Positions 32,935 through 42,561 of a stretch of DNA of 64,000 nucleotides are shown here, in pieces. The DNA is taken from NCBI GenBank assembly GCA_903828455.1, contig CAIKMJ010000062.1:59706-123705 (forward strand), given 5' to 3'. The notes beneath the pieces were generated by a model. The model ran no database searches and had not been told where the DNA came from. It saw only the letters and a list, made by a program, of their open reading frames with translations. Every line of letters begins with the position of its first letter. Position 1 is the first letter of the stretch. A program made the position numbers and the translations under genes. The DNA is from an uncultured Acidobacteriia bacterium. GTDB taxonomy: Bacteria; Acidobacteriota; Terriglobia; Bryobacterales; Bryobacteraceae.

Positions 32935-33816
32935 GTGCTGGTCTCCATCACTCCGCAGTCTCCGCAAAGGCCCAAATGGCTGCGCGCGCCCGCGCCCGTG
33001 GGCCCGAATTACCGTGAGCTGAAGGAACTGATCACCGACCTCAGGCTGCACACGGTCTGCGAAAGCGCGGCCTGCCCCAACCTCGGCGAATGCTGGAACC
33101 GGCGCACCGCCACGTTCATGATCCTCGGCAACGTCTGCACGCGGCGCTGCGGGTTTTGCGCAGTGCAGAAGGGCGCGCCGCTCGCCGTCGACCCCGATGA
33201 GCCCCGCCGCGTGGCGGAGGCCGTGGCCGCCATGGGCCTGCGTTACGCCGTCGTGACCAGCGTCAATCGCGACGACCGAAAAGATGGAGGCGCCGAGCTC
33301 TTCGCCCGGACTATCGAGGCCATCCGCGCGCGCATTCCCGGCTGCCGCGTCGAAGTCCTCGTGCCGGATTTCCAGGGCAGCCGCGACGCCATGAAGATCG
33401 TCATGGACGCCCGGCCGGACGTGCTGAACCATAACACCGAAACGGTGCCGCGCCTTTACCGCCAGGTCCGGCTCGGCGCGCGCTACGAGCGTTCGCTCGA
33501 AATGCTGCGCTACGCCAAGGAACTCGCTCCCGCCACGCCCGTGAAATCCGGGCTCATGCTGGGGCTTGGCGAAACCGAAGAGGAAGTCCTGCAGGTGATG
33601 CAGGATCTGAAGATGCACCGGGTCGACATCCTGACCCTCGGCCAGTACCTGCGTCCCTCGCCGAAGCATTTGCCGATCGTGCGCTACGTCGCTCCCGAGG
33701 AGTTCGACGCCCTGCGCGAGGCCGGCCGCCGGATGGGCTTCGCCCACGTGGAAGCGGGCCCGCTGGTGAGAAGTTCCTATCATGCCGACGATTCGCATGA
33801 AGCAGCCCTTCAATAG
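32935..33816 (+). CDS. lipA: Lipoyl synthase
   Basis: A 293-residue radical-SAM enzyme that inserts two sulfur atoms into protein-bound octanoyl groups to make lipoate for 2-oxoacid dehydrogenases and the glycine cleavage system. The auxiliary cluster cysteines are C42, C47 and C53 ([12 protein letters not shown]), the radical-SAM cluster is C68-x3-C72-x2-C75 (CTRRCGFC), and the C-terminal RSSYHAD has the conserved Ser ligand. Length is normal. GTG 32935 is the start. Its last 35 bases overlap the RNase T2 gene. No lipB is seen near. Confidence 0.97.
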   Translation: MLVSITPQSPQRPKWLRAPAPVGPNYRELKELITDLRLHTVCESAACPNLGECWNRRTATFMILGNVCTRRCGFCAVQKGAPLAVDPDEPRRVAEAVAAMGLRYAVVTSVNRDDRKDGGAELFARTIEAIRARIPGCRVEVLVPDFQGSRDAMKIVMDARPDVLNHNTETVPRLYRQVRLGARYERSLEMLRYAKELAPATPVKSGLMLGLGETEEEVLQVMQDLKMHRVDILTLGQYLRPSPKHLPIVRYVAPEEFDALREAGRRMGFAHVEAGPLVRSSYHADDSHEAALQ

Positions 33817-34504
33817 ACTCCTGCTTCTCGCCGCCGCCGGCGCCCTCCTGCTCACCGTGTGGCCAGCCAGCCGGACGGTAAGTGCGGCCCCGGGCGGCGC
33901 CACCTTCGACTACTACGTGCTCAGCCTCTCCTGGGCGCCCGACTTCTGCGCCGCGCCCGGATACAAAGACCCCGGCGAGTGCGCTCCCGGACGCCGGCTC
34001 GGCTTCATCGTCCACGGACTCTGGCCCCAGGCAGAAACCGGCCGTGCGCCGGAAAACTGCGGCGGCTCGCCGGTTTCCGCCTCGCTCGTCGCCAGCATGC
34101 TGAACTACATTCCTTCCGAGAGCCTGATTCAGCATGAATGGGCCACGCACGGCACCTGCACCGGGCTCAGCGCCGTCGATTATTTTTCACTCGTTCGCGA
34201 GGCCCGGAACCGGCTGAGCGTGCCCGCGGATCTGCTGAGCGGCAGCCCGAACGCCACCGGCCGGTCCGACTCCGGACAGACCGGCTTCGGTGAAGACCGC
34301 ACCATGACGCCGGATCAGCTGGCCTCCGAATTCGCCGCCGCTAACCGCGCCTTCCCCGCGGCGGCATTTCGCGTGACCTGCACGCGCGGCGAACTGCAGG
34401 AGGTGCGGGTCTGTTTCAACAAGGACCTTTCGCCGCGCGCCTGCTCGGTCAGCGTCGGCGCGGCGTGCTCCGCGCCCGGCATTCTGGTTCGCGCCCCGCG
34501 CTGA
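33782..34504 (+). CDS. Ribonuclease T2-family protein, secreted
   Basis: A 240-residue protein with signal peptide ([18 protein letters not shown]). Both RNase T2 catalytic segments are present: FIVHGLWPQ with His78 (CAS I) and HEWATHGTC with His118 and His123 (CAS II), plus a set of cysteines for disulfides. The enzyme would cleave RNA through a 2',3'-cyclic phosphate in the periplasm or outside the cell, probably for phosphate or nucleotide scavenging. It starts inside the 3' end of lipA; ATG 33797 is an alternative start that gives a shorter n-region. Confidence 0.93.
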   Translation: MPTIRMKQPFNRLLLLAAAGALLLTVWPASRTVSAAPGGATFDYYVLSLSWAPDFCAAPGYKDPGECAPGRRLGFIVHGLWPQAETGRAPENCGGSPVSASLVASMLNYIPSESLIQHEWATHGTCTGLSAVDYFSLVREARNRLSVPADLLSGSPNATGRSDSGQTGFGEDRTMTPDQLASEFAAANRAFPAAAFRVTCTRGELQEVRVCFNKDLSPRACSVSVGAACSAPGILVRAPR

Positions 34505-34541
34505 ACCGCGGCCGGCTCATTTCACCGGTCCGGATTGCGGC

Positions 34542-34547
34542 TATCAT
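34542..34547 (+). promoter_or_regulatory. -10-like TATCAT, 6 bases before ATG 34554
   Basis: TATCAT is followed by six bases and then ATG 34554, with no Shine-Dalgarno, so a leaderless transcript is likely. It also argues for ATG 34554 over TTG 34548 as the start. Confidence 0.5.
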
Positions 34548-34553
34548 TTGAGC

Positions 34554-34892
34554 ATGCGCAACTGGTTCCTGCACTGGATTCTGAGCGGCCTCGCGTTGCT
34601 GGTGGTGGCCAGAATTCTGCCGGGCATCCGCGTGGACGGTTTCGGCTCCGCGCTGATCGCCGCCGCCGTAATCGGTCTGGTTGGCGCCACCGTGGGTCTG
34701 ATCCTCAAGGTGGTGCTGCTTCCCTTCATCATCCTCTCGCTCGGCATCGTGTACTTCATCATCAACGGCGCCATGCTGATGCTCGCGTCCTCGCTCGTCC
34801 CCGGCTTTCGCGTGGACGGTCTGATGACCGCGATCCTCGGATCGATTCTGCTGACCGTGGTGGACTACGCACTGAACCGGCTCGTCGGCTGA
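34554..34892 (+). CDS. Phage-holin-like four-TM membrane protein (Mem_4TM family)
   Basis: A 112-residue hydrophobic protein with four helices and the repeated signature (ARILPGIRVDGFGSALIAA and SSLVPGFRVDGLMTAILGS) of the widespread bacterial family annotated as phage holin family 4 / membrane protein of unknown function. Despite the name, chromosomal members are not phage lysis genes and no phage gene is near. It is convergent with the hydrolase gene, two bases apart. Confidence 0.88.
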   Translation: MRNWFLHWILSGLALLVVARILPGIRVDGFGSALIAAAVIGLVGATVGLILKVVLLPFIILSLGIVYFIINGAMLMLASSLVPGFRVDGLMTAILGSILLTVVDYALNRLVG

Positions 34893-34894
34893 CG

Positions 34895-35932
34895 CTACAG
34901 GTTCCGCTTCAGGAACGAAATAATCTGATATCCAACAATGAACTTGAACGGCGATTCGCCCAGCGTGTAATGCCCGCACGGCAGCACCACCAGCTTGTGA
35001 TTCACCGCGCGCCGCTTCAGGTTCTCGATCACCTGCTCGGACAGCTCCGGCAGAAACGTTGTGTCATACGTCGTATAGAGAAAGAACGACCGTTTCTTCA
35101 GCGAGGCGAAGCGATCCATGTAATGCGCCGGGCTGATCGCGGCCCACGCGGCGCGAAGACGCGGCAGGTCGATGTTCCCGTCAAGCCCCGTCCGGATGTG
35201 CTTCGTCGAAAGGCCCGTCCACACCACGTCGGCGAAGTACGTCGAGCAGTGGTTGAAGACGTTCACTTTGATGCGCGGATCGTGCGCCGTCGCCAGAAAC
35301 GCGTAACAGGAGCCGAGGCTTGTGCCGACGATGCCCAGATCCGTGTAGCCCTGGTGCTCCAGCCAGTCGAAGCAGGAGCGCACGTCGATGACCGCCTGCC
35401 GCGTGGCATCCAGCGTTCGCGCAATGTTCGATGACACGGCGTAATCGGCGCGCGTCAGTTCGGGCGGCATGCGGCGGTCGTGATACGGCAGGCTGATCCG
35501 CACGGCCGAAATGCCGAGCTTCGCGATCCCCTCGCACAGCGCCACGTGCTGGTTCGGGCTGGAGTTCCAGTGCGGCAGCACCACCACCGCTTTCTTGCCG
35601 CGCCGGAACCGCGGATTGCCCGGGAAGTACCGCGCATGCACCGTGTTGTTCGGCTCATACGGCGAATGCACGGCGGAGGCGAAGCGGAGATGATTTTCGT
35701 GAAAGTGAAACTCGCGCGGCTTGCGGTAGGCGAAGAAATCGTCGCTGTGTTCGAGCGCGTAGCGATTGAGCTCCAGAATGCGTGTTTCCGGATCCTTCGC
35801 GTCCGACTGAAAAGGCCACTGCGAAGTCCATTCAACGCCCCAGTCGAAAGGGCGCACCACGCGGTCGGTGGATTTGGTGGCGAGTTTGAACTCCCACTCG
35901 TTGATGCGGCGCTCGTACCAGGTTCGGACCAT
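34895..35932 (-). CDS. Alpha/beta-hydrolase family protein
   Basis: A 345-residue protein with an alpha/beta-hydrolase core. The nucleophile elbow is GTSLGS (residues about 205-210), an acid lies in TTYDTTFLPE and the putative catalytic His is in LPCGHYTLGESPF near the C-terminus. The N-terminal 100 residues (YERRINEWEFKLATKSTDR, FDWGVEW) are unlike common esterases and recall ABHD18-type proteins. No signal peptide is seen, so it should be cytoplasmic. TAACCT lies 9 bases before ATG 35932. Substrate is not known. Confidence 0.82.
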   Translation of the reverse strand: MVRTWYERRINEWEFKLATKSTDRVVRPFDWGVEWTSQWPFQSDAKDPETRILELNRYALEHSDDFFAYRKPREFHFHENHLRFASAVHSPYEPNNTVHARYFPGNPRFRRGKKAVVVLPHWNSSPNQHVALCEGIAKLGISAVRISLPYHDRRMPPELTRADYAVSSNIARTLDATRQAVIDVRSCFDWLEHQGYTDLGIVGTSLGSCYAFLATAHDPRIKVNVFNHCSTYFADVVWTGLSTKHIRTGLDGNIDLPRLRAAWAAISPAHYMDRFASLKKRSFFLYTTYDTTFLPELSEQVIENLKRRAVNHKLVVLPCGHYTLGESPFKFIVGYQIISFLKRNL

Positions 35933-35997
35933 GGAAATTCCAGGTTAGCAGAAGCCTGTGAAGAACCAATGAAAAGCGGAATGGCTTCAGCCCGTGA

Positions 35998-36723
35998 TCA
36001 ACGAAGAAACCGCTCATCCACTTTGACGCGCGCCGTCTTTTTCACCCGCGGGCGATTCAGATACTCCACGAAAGGCGTCATTGCTTCGAGCCGGGTGACG
36101 ATTTCGGGCAGCAGCCCCGGCGTGGCGGCGACGGCCGCGTCGAGCTCAGTGTAGAGGATGAAACGTTTGTGCTTCACGAGGTCCGCGGCATTGCCGCCGG
36201 CATCGAAGCCCTTCGGGATTCGCGTGAGAGCTTCGCCTTTGAGTTCGCCGAGCAGGCGGCGGATCTTGGGCTTATCGTAGGTGGCGCGAAACTCGCCGGG
36301 CGCGGCGGCGATCATGGTGCGCACGGCGAGCAGCGTATCCGGCTCCGGCGAATAGAGACCGCCGGCGATCTCGACAGAAGTGCCGGAGATGCCGAAATAG
36401 AAGGCCGAACCGGCATTTTTCGGCAGGCCGTTGCGCCAGAGCAGCGCCCCGATGTGGTCCTTATACGGCGTCTTGTCGTTCGAAAAGCGCGTATCGCGGT
36501 AGATGCGGTACAAACACTTCGACGGCTCGCCCACATATTGCGGCGCGAAGGCCATCATCTTCCGGTGGACCTGGCTGATCAGTTCCAGCATGGGCAGGCG
36601 GAGCGTGCGCTCGAAGATTTCCTTGCGCGGCTGAAACCAGTCACGGCTGTTATTCTTTTTCAGATCGCGAAGAAAACCGAGCGCTTCGGGCGAAAAACCG
36701 GGGAATCCTTTACTGGCGGCCAT
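35998..36723 (-). CDS. DUF2461/TIGR02453 family protein
   Basis: A 241-residue cytoplasmic protein. The family hallmarks are the N-terminal FSPEALGFLRDLKKNNSRDW followed by F, and RIYRDTRFSNDKTPYKDHIG. Function is unknown in all organisms I can recall. ATG 36723 is chosen because the family motif starts a few residues later; an open frame continues upstream but overlaps murB. It is divergent from murB with only 46 bases between the two starts, containing a TATACT (minus strand). Confidence 0.88.
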   Translation of the reverse strand: MAASKGFPGFSPEALGFLRDLKKNNSRDWFQPRKEIFERTLRLPMLELISQVHRKMMAFAPQYVGEPSKCLYRIYRDTRFSNDKTPYKDHIGALLWRNGLPKNAGSAFYFGISGTSVEIAGGLYSPEPDTLLAVRTMIAAAPGEFRATYDKPKIRRLLGELKGEALTRIPKGFDAGGNAADLVKHKRFILYTELDAAVAATPGLLPEIVTRLEAMTPFVEYLNRPRVKKTARVKVDERFLR

Positions 36724-36756
36724 ATGGTGCGAGGCGAGTATAACACTGGCGACTGA

Positions 36757-36762
36757 GATAAT
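36757..36762 (+). promoter_or_regulatory. -10-like GATAAT, 7 bases before murB ATG
   Basis: GATAAT ends 7 bases before ATG 36770. GGAG lies between but only 3 bases from the ATG, too near to act normally. Confidence 0.42.
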
Positions 36763-36769
36763 CGGAGCG

Positions 36770-37741
36770 ATGATCCAGCCAGCCGAAACGTACCAGCGCC
36801 TCGCCGCGCTGCCCGGCGTTACTGCCTCGCGCGACGAACCGATGAGCCGGCACACGCGCTTCGGCATCGGCGGACCTGCCGACATTCTGGTGGAAGCAGC
36901 CAGCGCCGAAGCCTTCACCGAAGCGCTCGCGATCGCGCGGACAAGCGGGCTCCCGTTGGTGGTGGTGGGCGACGGCACCAACCTGATCGTCTCCGATGCA
37001 GGATTCCGCGGCGTGGTGCTGCGGCTGCGCTGCGCCGACATCAGCGCGACCGGCACGCGCGTGACCGTGGAAAGCGGCGCGCGGCTGCAGTCACTGGTGG
37101 ACTTCACCGTCGCTCACGGACTGAAGGGGCTGGAGACGATGACCGGAATTCCGGGCTCGGTGGGCGCTGCGATTTACGGCAATGCGGGCGCGTACGGGCA
37201 TTCCATCATGGAGCGCATCGGGAAGGTTTGGTTTCATGACGGCGGCGCGCTGCGGGCGTTCAGCAACGGCGAGTGCGAATTCCGTTATCGCGAGAGCATC
37301 TTCAAGCGGCACAAGGACTGGATCGTGCTGCGGGCCGAACTGCAGATGGAGACCGGCGATGCGGCGGCGCTCAGCGAGGCGTCCGCGAAAATTCTGGAGA
37401 TCCGCAACAGGAAGTATCCGCCGACAATGAAGTGCGCGGGCAGCATCTTCAAGAATCTGCTGCTGAGCGAGTTGCCCGAACACGTGGCCCGCATGCTGCC
37501 GCCGAACGTGATCATCGAAGGCAAAGTACCGTCGGCGTGGTTCCTCGAACAGGTGGATGCGAAGGGCATGCGGCTGGGAGACATTCAGGTGGCGACGTAT
37601 CACGCCAATCTGATCTACAACGACGGCGCGGGCACGGCCGGCGAACTCGTCGAAGTGATCGCAACGCTGAAGGCGCGAGTGCTGGAGAAGTTCGGCATCG
37701 GCATTGAAGAAGAGGTCCAGTATGTTGGCTTCCCGGGTTAA
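36770..37741 (+). CDS. murB: UDP-N-acetylenolpyruvoylglucosamine reductase
   Basis: A 323-residue FAD enzyme that reduces UDP-GlcNAc-enolpyruvate to UDP-MurNAc in peptidoglycan synthesis. Seen are the FAD-binding SRHTRFGIGGPADILVE, GDGTNLIVSD, GIPGSVGAAIYGNAGAYG, the active-site YRESIFK and the serine motif MKCAGSIFKN. The cytoplasmic enzyme usually lies in the dcw cluster; here it stands alone with a LolA-like gene downstream that overlaps its 3' end by 20 bases. Confidence 0.96.
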   Translation: MIQPAETYQRLAALPGVTASRDEPMSRHTRFGIGGPADILVEAASAEAFTEALAIARTSGLPLVVVGDGTNLIVSDAGFRGVVLRLRCADISATGTRVTVESGARLQSLVDFTVAHGLKGLETMTGIPGSVGAAIYGNAGAYGHSIMERIGKVWFHDGGALRAFSNGECEFRYRESIFKRHKDWIVLRAELQMETGDAAALSEASAKILEIRNRKYPPTMKCAGSIFKNLLLSELPEHVARMLPPNVIIEGKVPSAWFLEQVDAKGMRLGDIQVATYHANLIYNDGAGTAGELVEVIATLKARVLEKFGIGIEEEVQYVGFPG

Positions 37742-38471
37742 ACTCGCGCTCGTTTTTGCTGTGGCAGCGTCGGCGGCATGCGGCGCGGATCTGCCGGCGG
37801 CGGACGGACTGATCCGGCGGTTCATCGACGCGAGCGGCGGCATGGCTGCGTATGAGGCAGTGAGGACGCTCGCGATGGAGGGGACGGTCGAGATCGTGGG
37901 CCGCAACATTTCCGGCAGCGTGACGATGGCGCAGGAGGGACGGAAGACGTACACCGGGATGGAGCTCAGCGGCGTCGGCAAAATCGAGGAAGGCTTCGAC
38001 GGCGAGACGGCGTGGCAGAGCAGCGAGCCGATGGGGACGCGGCTGCTGGACGGCGAGGAGAAGGCGCTGGCGCGGCGCGGCGCGAACCTGGCGATCTTCG
38101 CTTCGTGGCGCGACGAGTACACCTCGGCGGCGACGACGGGAAGCGAGGAGATCGATGGCCGGCCGGCATGGAAAGTGACGATGACGCCGAAAGAGGGCAG
38201 GCCGGAGAACTACTACTTCGACCGGGAGACCGGACTGCTGAGCGGCATCGGAGTGACGGTCGCGACTCCGCTCGGCGACATCGCCACGCGAGTGCTTATG
38301 GCGGACTACCGGGCGGCGGGCGGACTGAAGACGCCGTTCCGCGTCACGCAGGAGGCCTTCGGGCAAAGCATCCGGATGACGTTTTCCAAAGTGACGGTCA
38401 ACGCACCAATCCCGGCGGGACGCTTCGATCTGCCGGCGGCGGTGAAGGCGCTGGCGGCGAAGCAGCAGTAA
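37722..38471 (+). CDS. Exported LolA-like/outer-membrane-lipoprotein-sorting-type protein
   Basis: A 249-residue protein with a short signal peptide ([19 protein letters not shown]). The mature part ([73 protein letters not shown]) has the half-barrel pattern of LolA/LolB-like and DUF620-type proteins that Acidobacteria have in large numbers. A similar module forms the C-terminal half of the cytochrome at 58797-59951. The start at ATG 37722 overlaps murB, suggesting cotranscription. Exact function is unknown. Confidence 0.78.
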   Translation: MLASRVKLALVFAVAASAACGADLPAADGLIRRFIDASGGMAAYEAVRTLAMEGTVEIVGRNISGSVTMAQEGRKTYTGMELSGVGKIEEGFDGETAWQSSEPMGTRLLDGEEKALARRGANLAIFASWRDEYTSAATTGSEEIDGRPAWKVTMTPKEGRPENYYFDRETGLLSGIGVTVATPLGDIATRVLMADYRAAGGLKTPFRVTQEAFGQSIRMTFSKVTVNAPIPAGRFDLPAAVKALAAKQQ

Positions 38472-38493
38472 CGCGGCTTCGAATCTTCGTCGA

Positions 38494-40119
38494 TTACATT
38501 TCCTCGAGAAACGTCTTGAGGCGGAAGCTGCGGCTGGGATGGCGGAGTTTGCGCAGCGCCTTGGCTTCGATCTGGCGGATGCGTTCGCGCGTGACGGCGA
38601 AGTTCTGGCCGACCTCTTCGAGCGTGTGTTCGGAGCCGTCTTCGAGACCGAAGCGGAGGCGGATGATCTTTTCCTCGCGCGGCGAAAGGCTTTTGAGCAC
38701 TTCGGCGGTCTGCTCGTTCAGGTTGAGATTGATGACCTGCTCGGAGGGCGAGGCGGTGGCCTGATCGATGATGAAGTCGCCGAGATGCGATTCGTCTTCT
38801 TCGCCAACGGGCGTTTCGAGCGAGATGGGCTCCTGCGCGACGCGCATCACGCGGCGGATTTTGTGAACCGGCAGTTCCATCCGTTCGGCGAGTTCCTCGT
38901 TGGTGGGTTCGCGGCCGAGTTCCTGCACCATGGTGCGGGACGTGCGGATGAGCTTGTTGATGGTCTCGATCATATGCACCGGGATGCGGATGGTGCGGGC
39001 CTGATCTGCAATGGCGCGGGTGATGGCCTGGCGGACCCACCAGGTGGCGTAGGTGGAGAACTTGTAGCCGCGGCGGTACTCGAATTTTTCCACGGCCTTC
39101 ATGAGGCCGATGTTGCCTTCCTGAATGAGATCGAGGAACTGCAGGCCGCGGTTGTTGTAGCGTTTGGCGATGCTGACGACGAGGCGAAGATTGGCTTCGA
39201 TGAGCTCCTGCCGCGCGATTTCGGTTTCGCGGTCGGTGCGGTTCACCATGTCGAGCGCGCGGCGCAGTTCCGCGGCGGGCGAACCGAAGCGGCTCTCCAT
39301 TTCGCTGAGCGATTCGGCGAGAGCGCGCTGCTCGCGGCGCAGTTCCCGCAGTTGTTCGGCGGGGCCGGAGGCGGCGGCTTCGAGCGCGCGCTGATTGCGG
39401 GCGATCTTCTGCTCAACGGGGCGGATCTGTTCCACCGTGCGGCGGAGGCCGCAGATGAGTTCCTTCACCGCCGAATGCTGCAGGGGCATGGTGCAGGCGA
39501 TGCGCGAGATGGAGACGGCGAGGCGGCCGAGTTCCCAGCGCAGCTTGCGGTTCTGTTTGGGCTTGGACTGGCGCGGCACGGCGACGAGCTTCTGGCGAAG
39601 CTGGATGAATTTGCGGCGGAGGCGATCGAGTTCCTCGCAGCGCGCGATCATTTCGCCGGCGCCGGCTTCGTACATTTCGTCGGTGGGCAGCGGGTCGTTG
39701 AACTGGAGAATGTCGCGAACCGAGACGAGGCCGGCGCGAACGTCATCGCCGAGCCGGACGATGTCCTGGATGATGACCGGGCAGCGGGAGAGTGTGCGGC
39801 GCGTGCGGTTCTGGCCGAGTTCAATGCGGCGGGCGATGGCGATTTCGCCTTCGCGGTTCAGCAGCGGAACCGAACCCATTTCGCGCAGATAGAGGCGAAC
39901 GGGGTCGTGGGTGCGATCGAAATTATCGCCTTCGAGGATGATGTCTTCGGCGTCTTCGAAGCGCTGGTCGGTCTTTTCGTCGAGAAGAGGTGCGTCGAGA
40001 CTGAGTTCTTCGGCTTCGGAGGGAATCAGCTCGATGGTGTCGTCATCGAAGAGCGCAAGAGAGCCATCCTTGCTCACCCTGGCAAGTGGATCGACGGCTT
40101 CAAACGTGTCTTCCGCCAA
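38494..40119 (-). CDS. rpoD: RNA polymerase sigma factor RpoD (sigma-70)
   Basis: The primary sigma factor, 541 residues. Region 1.2 ([20 protein letters not shown]), a non-conserved region with a charged coiled segment, region 2.3-2.4 ([20 protein letters not shown]), region 3, and region 4.2 ([19 protein letters not shown]) are all intact. The order dnaG-rpoD on the minus strand is the classical macromolecular-synthesis operon, here without rpsU. The 182-base gap carries its own candidate promoter. An acidic N-terminal region 1.1 is present but short. Confidence 0.98.
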   Translation of the reverse strand: MAEDTFEAVDPLARVSKDGSLALFDDDTIELIPSEAEELSLDAPLLDEKTDQRFEDAEDIILEGDNFDRTHDPVRLYLREMGSVPLLNREGEIAIARRIELGQNRTRRTLSRCPVIIQDIVRLGDDVRAGLVSVRDILQFNDPLPTDEMYEAGAGEMIARCEELDRLRRKFIQLRQKLVAVPRQSKPKQNRKLRWELGRLAVSISRIACTMPLQHSAVKELICGLRRTVEQIRPVEQKIARNQRALEAAASGPAEQLRELRREQRALAESLSEMESRFGSPAAELRRALDMVNRTDRETEIARQELIEANLRLVVSIAKRYNNRGLQFLDLIQEGNIGLMKAVEKFEYRRGYKFSTYATWWVRQAITRAIADQARTIRIPVHMIETINKLIRTSRTMVQELGREPTNEELAERMELPVHKIRRVMRVAQEPISLETPVGEEDESHLGDFIIDQATASPSEQVINLNLNEQTAEVLKSLSPREEKIIRLRFGLEDGSEHTLEEVGQNFAVTRERIRQIEAKALRKLRHPSRSFRLKTFLEEM

Positions 40120-40154
40120 CGTTGTTCCCCCGTTTCCGGCTGCTGATTGGACTT

Positions 40155-40163
40155 ATTGTAGCA
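40155..40163 (-). promoter_or_regulatory. Extended -10 (TGC-TACAAT) upstream of rpoD
   Basis: On the minus strand TGCTACAAT lies 35 bases upstream of rpoD ATG 40119, with no recognisable -35. It could allow rpoD transcription independent of dnaG. Confidence 0.4.
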
Positions 40164-40301
40164 ATTTCCGCGGCCATCCCGGATATAACTAGTGTTAACG
40201 GGAGGCACGGCGTTTCACGCATCGCGAGGGTGGCGGCCGGTGCGTAGTTTGTCGCGCAGCCTGAGCGGCGGCTCCCCGCGTTGCTGGTCGCGAGGGTCAC
40301 G

Positions 40302-42047
40302 TCAGGCAACCTCCGAGAGCTGGCGGGCAAGCTCGAGCGCTTCCTGGAAGCGGCCTTCCCGTTCGGCGGCGCGGATGCGGGTCTTCAGATCGCGGAGAGT
40401 GGCTTCGCGATCTTCGCGGCGGAGGGCCGCGATGCAGGCAAGTCCGTTTTCGAGCGATGGTTCGGCGGAGCCTTCGGCTTCCAGCACGATGGCGGAGAGC
40501 TGGCGCTGCAGCGCTTCGGAGAGACGCTCGTGCAGGGAATTGAAAGAGATGGCATCGCCGGAGGCCTGCATCTGCAGGATGGCTTCGTAGATGGGCGCGG
40601 TGCGGGTCTGCATCCACGAATCGAAGGAGCGGAGTTCGGCGAGAAGCGGGTCGCGGGTTTCGGCGTCGCCGAGGAGAAGCGGGAGCAGGATGCGGTCGGT
40701 GGCGCGGGAGGGCTCGTTGCGGGGGGCGGGGGTGCGTTCGACGCGGTCGGCGGCGGCTTTGCGGAAGTGTTCGAGGACGAGGCCGGAATCGACGCCGAGG
40801 TATGACGCGAGATCGTTGGCAACAGCGACGCGTTCGAGCTTATCGTTGAGACCCTGGATGGCGGGCATGAGGAACTGGAAGGCATCGACGCGGCCTTGGG
40901 GTTCGCGCATGTTGAACTTGCCGCGGGCGCGGTCGGCGAGCCAGTAGAAATAGGTCTTGGCGGCGGTGACGCGCTGCTGATAGGCTTCGGCGCCGTGTTT
41001 GGCGCAGTACTCGTCGGGATCGAGACCGCCTTCGAGCGCTGCGTCTTTCAGTTCAACGATGCGGACGCGAACGTTTTCATCGAGCAGGAGTTTGATGGAA
41101 CGTTCGGCGGCGTTGGAGCCGGCGGCATCGGGATCGAAGTTGAGGTGCAGGTTCTGGGAGTGGCGCTTCATGGCGCGAATCTGCTCGATGGTCAGAGCTG
41201 TACCGCAGGTGGCGACGACTTCGGTGACGCCGGCCTGGGAGGCACCGATGACGTCCATATAGCCTTCGACGAGGACGATGCGGTCCTGCTTCATGGCCGT
41301 CTCTTTGGCGCGGTTGAGGTTGTAAAGAACGTTGGACTTCTTATAGATCTTCGTTTCGGGCGAGTTGAGATATTTGGCGCGCTCGTCGGGATCGAGGGCG
41401 CGGCCGCCGAAGGCGATGACCTTTCCCGATTCGTTCTGGATGGGGAAGATGAGGCGGTTGCGGAAGCGGTCGTAGAAGGAGCCGTCGCGCTCGCTGCGGG
41501 CGACGAGGCCGGAGGTTTCGAGGACGTCGGGCTTGAAGCCGCGCTGTTCGAGGAGGCGGAGGAGGGCGCGGCCGGAGGAGTCGGCGAGGCCGATGAGAAA
41601 CTTCTGCGCGGTTGCGGCGGTGACGTTGCGGCGCGCGATGTAATCGCGGACCTGCTGGGCGGCGGAGGTGTTGGCTGCGAGGTTGGCGCGGAAGTGTTCG
41701 AGCGCGATCTCATGCATTTCAAAGAGAGCGGCGCGCTGGCGGGTGTCTTCGTCGGAGGCGAAGGATTGTTTGGGGAGGGCGATGCCGTGCTGATCGGCGA
41801 GTTTGCGGAGGGCTTCCCAGAAGGTGAGGCCTTCGATCATCATGACGAAGTTGAAGACGTCGCCTTTGGCGTCGCAGCCGAAGCATTTGAAGAACTGGTG
41901 TTCGGCGTAGATGGAGAAGCTGGGGGTTTTCTCGTTATGAAAGGGGCAGAGGCCGGAATAGCGGTTGCCGAATTTGCGGAGGCGCACGTAGTCGGAGGCG
42001 ACGCGGACGATGTCGACCTGGGCTTTGAGCTGCTGTGCGAAGTCCAT
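40302..42047 (-). CDS. dnaG: DNA primase
   Basis: A 581-residue primase from ATG 42047. The N-terminal zinc finger is YSGLCPFHNEKTPSF with FFKCFGCDAKGD, the catalytic core contains NRLIFPIQNESGKVIAFGGR, and the TOPRIM part has LVEGYMDVI and FDPDAAGSNAA. The C-terminal part, which normally binds DnaB, is present. It makes RNA primers for DNA replication. rpoD follows on the same strand; a globin gene is divergent with only about 57 bases between the starts, where GATAAT lies 15 bases before this ATG. Confidence 0.97.
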   Translation of the reverse strand: MDFAQQLKAQVDIVRVASDYVRLRKFGNRYSGLCPFHNEKTPSFSIYAEHQFFKCFGCDAKGDVFNFVMMIEGLTFWEALRKLADQHGIALPKQSFASDEDTRQRAALFEMHEIALEHFRANLAANTSAAQQVRDYIARRNVTAATAQKFLIGLADSSGRALLRLLEQRGFKPDVLETSGLVARSERDGSFYDRFRNRLIFPIQNESGKVIAFGGRALDPDERAKYLNSPETKIYKKSNVLYNLNRAKETAMKQDRIVLVEGYMDVIGASQAGVTEVVATCGTALTIEQIRAMKRHSQNLHLNFDPDAAGSNAAERSIKLLLDENVRVRIVELKDAALEGGLDPDEYCAKHGAEAYQQRVTAAKTYFYWLADRARGKFNMREPQGRVDAFQFLMPAIQGLNDKLERVAVANDLASYLGVDSGLVLEHFRKAAADRVERTPAPRNEPSRATDRILLPLLLGDAETRDPLLAELRSFDSWMQTRTAPIYEAILQMQASGDAISFNSLHERLSEALQRQLSAIVLEAEGSAEPSLENGLACIAALRREDREATLRDLKTRIRAAEREGRFQEALELARQLSEVA

Positions 42048-42104
42048 CGGGAGGGTTTCTTCATTATCGCGCCGGTCGGGGCGGGCGGTGAGAAACTGGG
42101 AGAC

Positions 42105-42494
42105 GTGGAAAGCGAACTGGAGATTTATCCGCTGATCGGCGAGGACGGGTTCGAGCGTCTGGTGGGGGCGTTTTACCGGCAGATACCGGGGGACGAACTG
42201 CTGGGGCCGATGTATCCGCCGGAGGATATGGCGGGGGCGGAGGAGAGGCTGCGCGATTTTCTGATCTACCGGTTCGGCGGGCCGCAGCGGTATCTGGAAA
42301 AGCGCGGGCATCCGGCGCTGCGGATGCGGCACTTTCCGTATCCGATCGGGCAGGCGGAGCGCGACCGGTGGATGGAGCTGATGAGCAGGGCGCTCGAGGA
42401 GACGAAGCTGCCGGCGGAAGTGGAGCACGTGCTGCGGGAGTTTCTGGGCGGCGTTGCAACGATGATGATCAACCGGATGGGGACGAACGCATAG
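42105..42494 (+). CDS. Group II truncated hemoglobin
   Basis: A 129-residue globin. The pattern IYPLIGEDGFERLVGAFY, MYPPEDMAGAEERLRDFL, FGGPQRYLEKRGHPALRMRH (proximal His) and FPYPIGQAERDRWMELM is that of trHbO/group II globins, which bind O2 or NO and help in respiration or nitrosative stress. Only GTG 42105 fits the expected length, with GGGAG close upstream; the frame is open far upstream through antisense of dnaG, which is not informative. Confidence 0.9.
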   Translation: MESELEIYPLIGEDGFERLVGAFYRQIPGDELLGPMYPPEDMAGAEERLRDFLIYRFGGPQRYLEKRGHPALRMRHFPYPIGQAERDRWMELMSRALEETKLPAEVEHVLREFLGGVATMMINRMGTNA

Positions 42495-42549
42495 ACGGGA
42501 CGGCGAATATAAATTTGCGGGCGGCGTGACCGTCGGGCTCGCGGACGGC

Positions 42550-42555
42550 TATGAT
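42550..42555 (+). promoter_or_regulatory. -10-like TATGAT, 6 bases before ATG 42562
   Basis: TATGAT is followed by an A-rich six-base spacer and ATG 42562; no Shine-Dalgarno is seen. Transcription would start at the initiation codon. Confidence 0.5.
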
Positions 42556-42561
42556 CAAAAA

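Noticed and set aside
34554..34892. Prophage remnant because of the holin-like protein
   Set aside because: This four-TM family is a common chromosomal protein and no other phage gene is found.
34500..37000. Replication origin at the skew change
   Set aside because: No dnaA/dnaN, no AT-rich stretch and no cluster of DnaA-box-like TTATCCACA sequences was noticed there.
38539..40146. A 535-codon plus-strand frame and the upstream part of the frame ending at 42494
   Set aside because: Antisense to rpoD and dnaG. Only the last 129 codons of the second one, after the dnaG start, form a real gene (globin).
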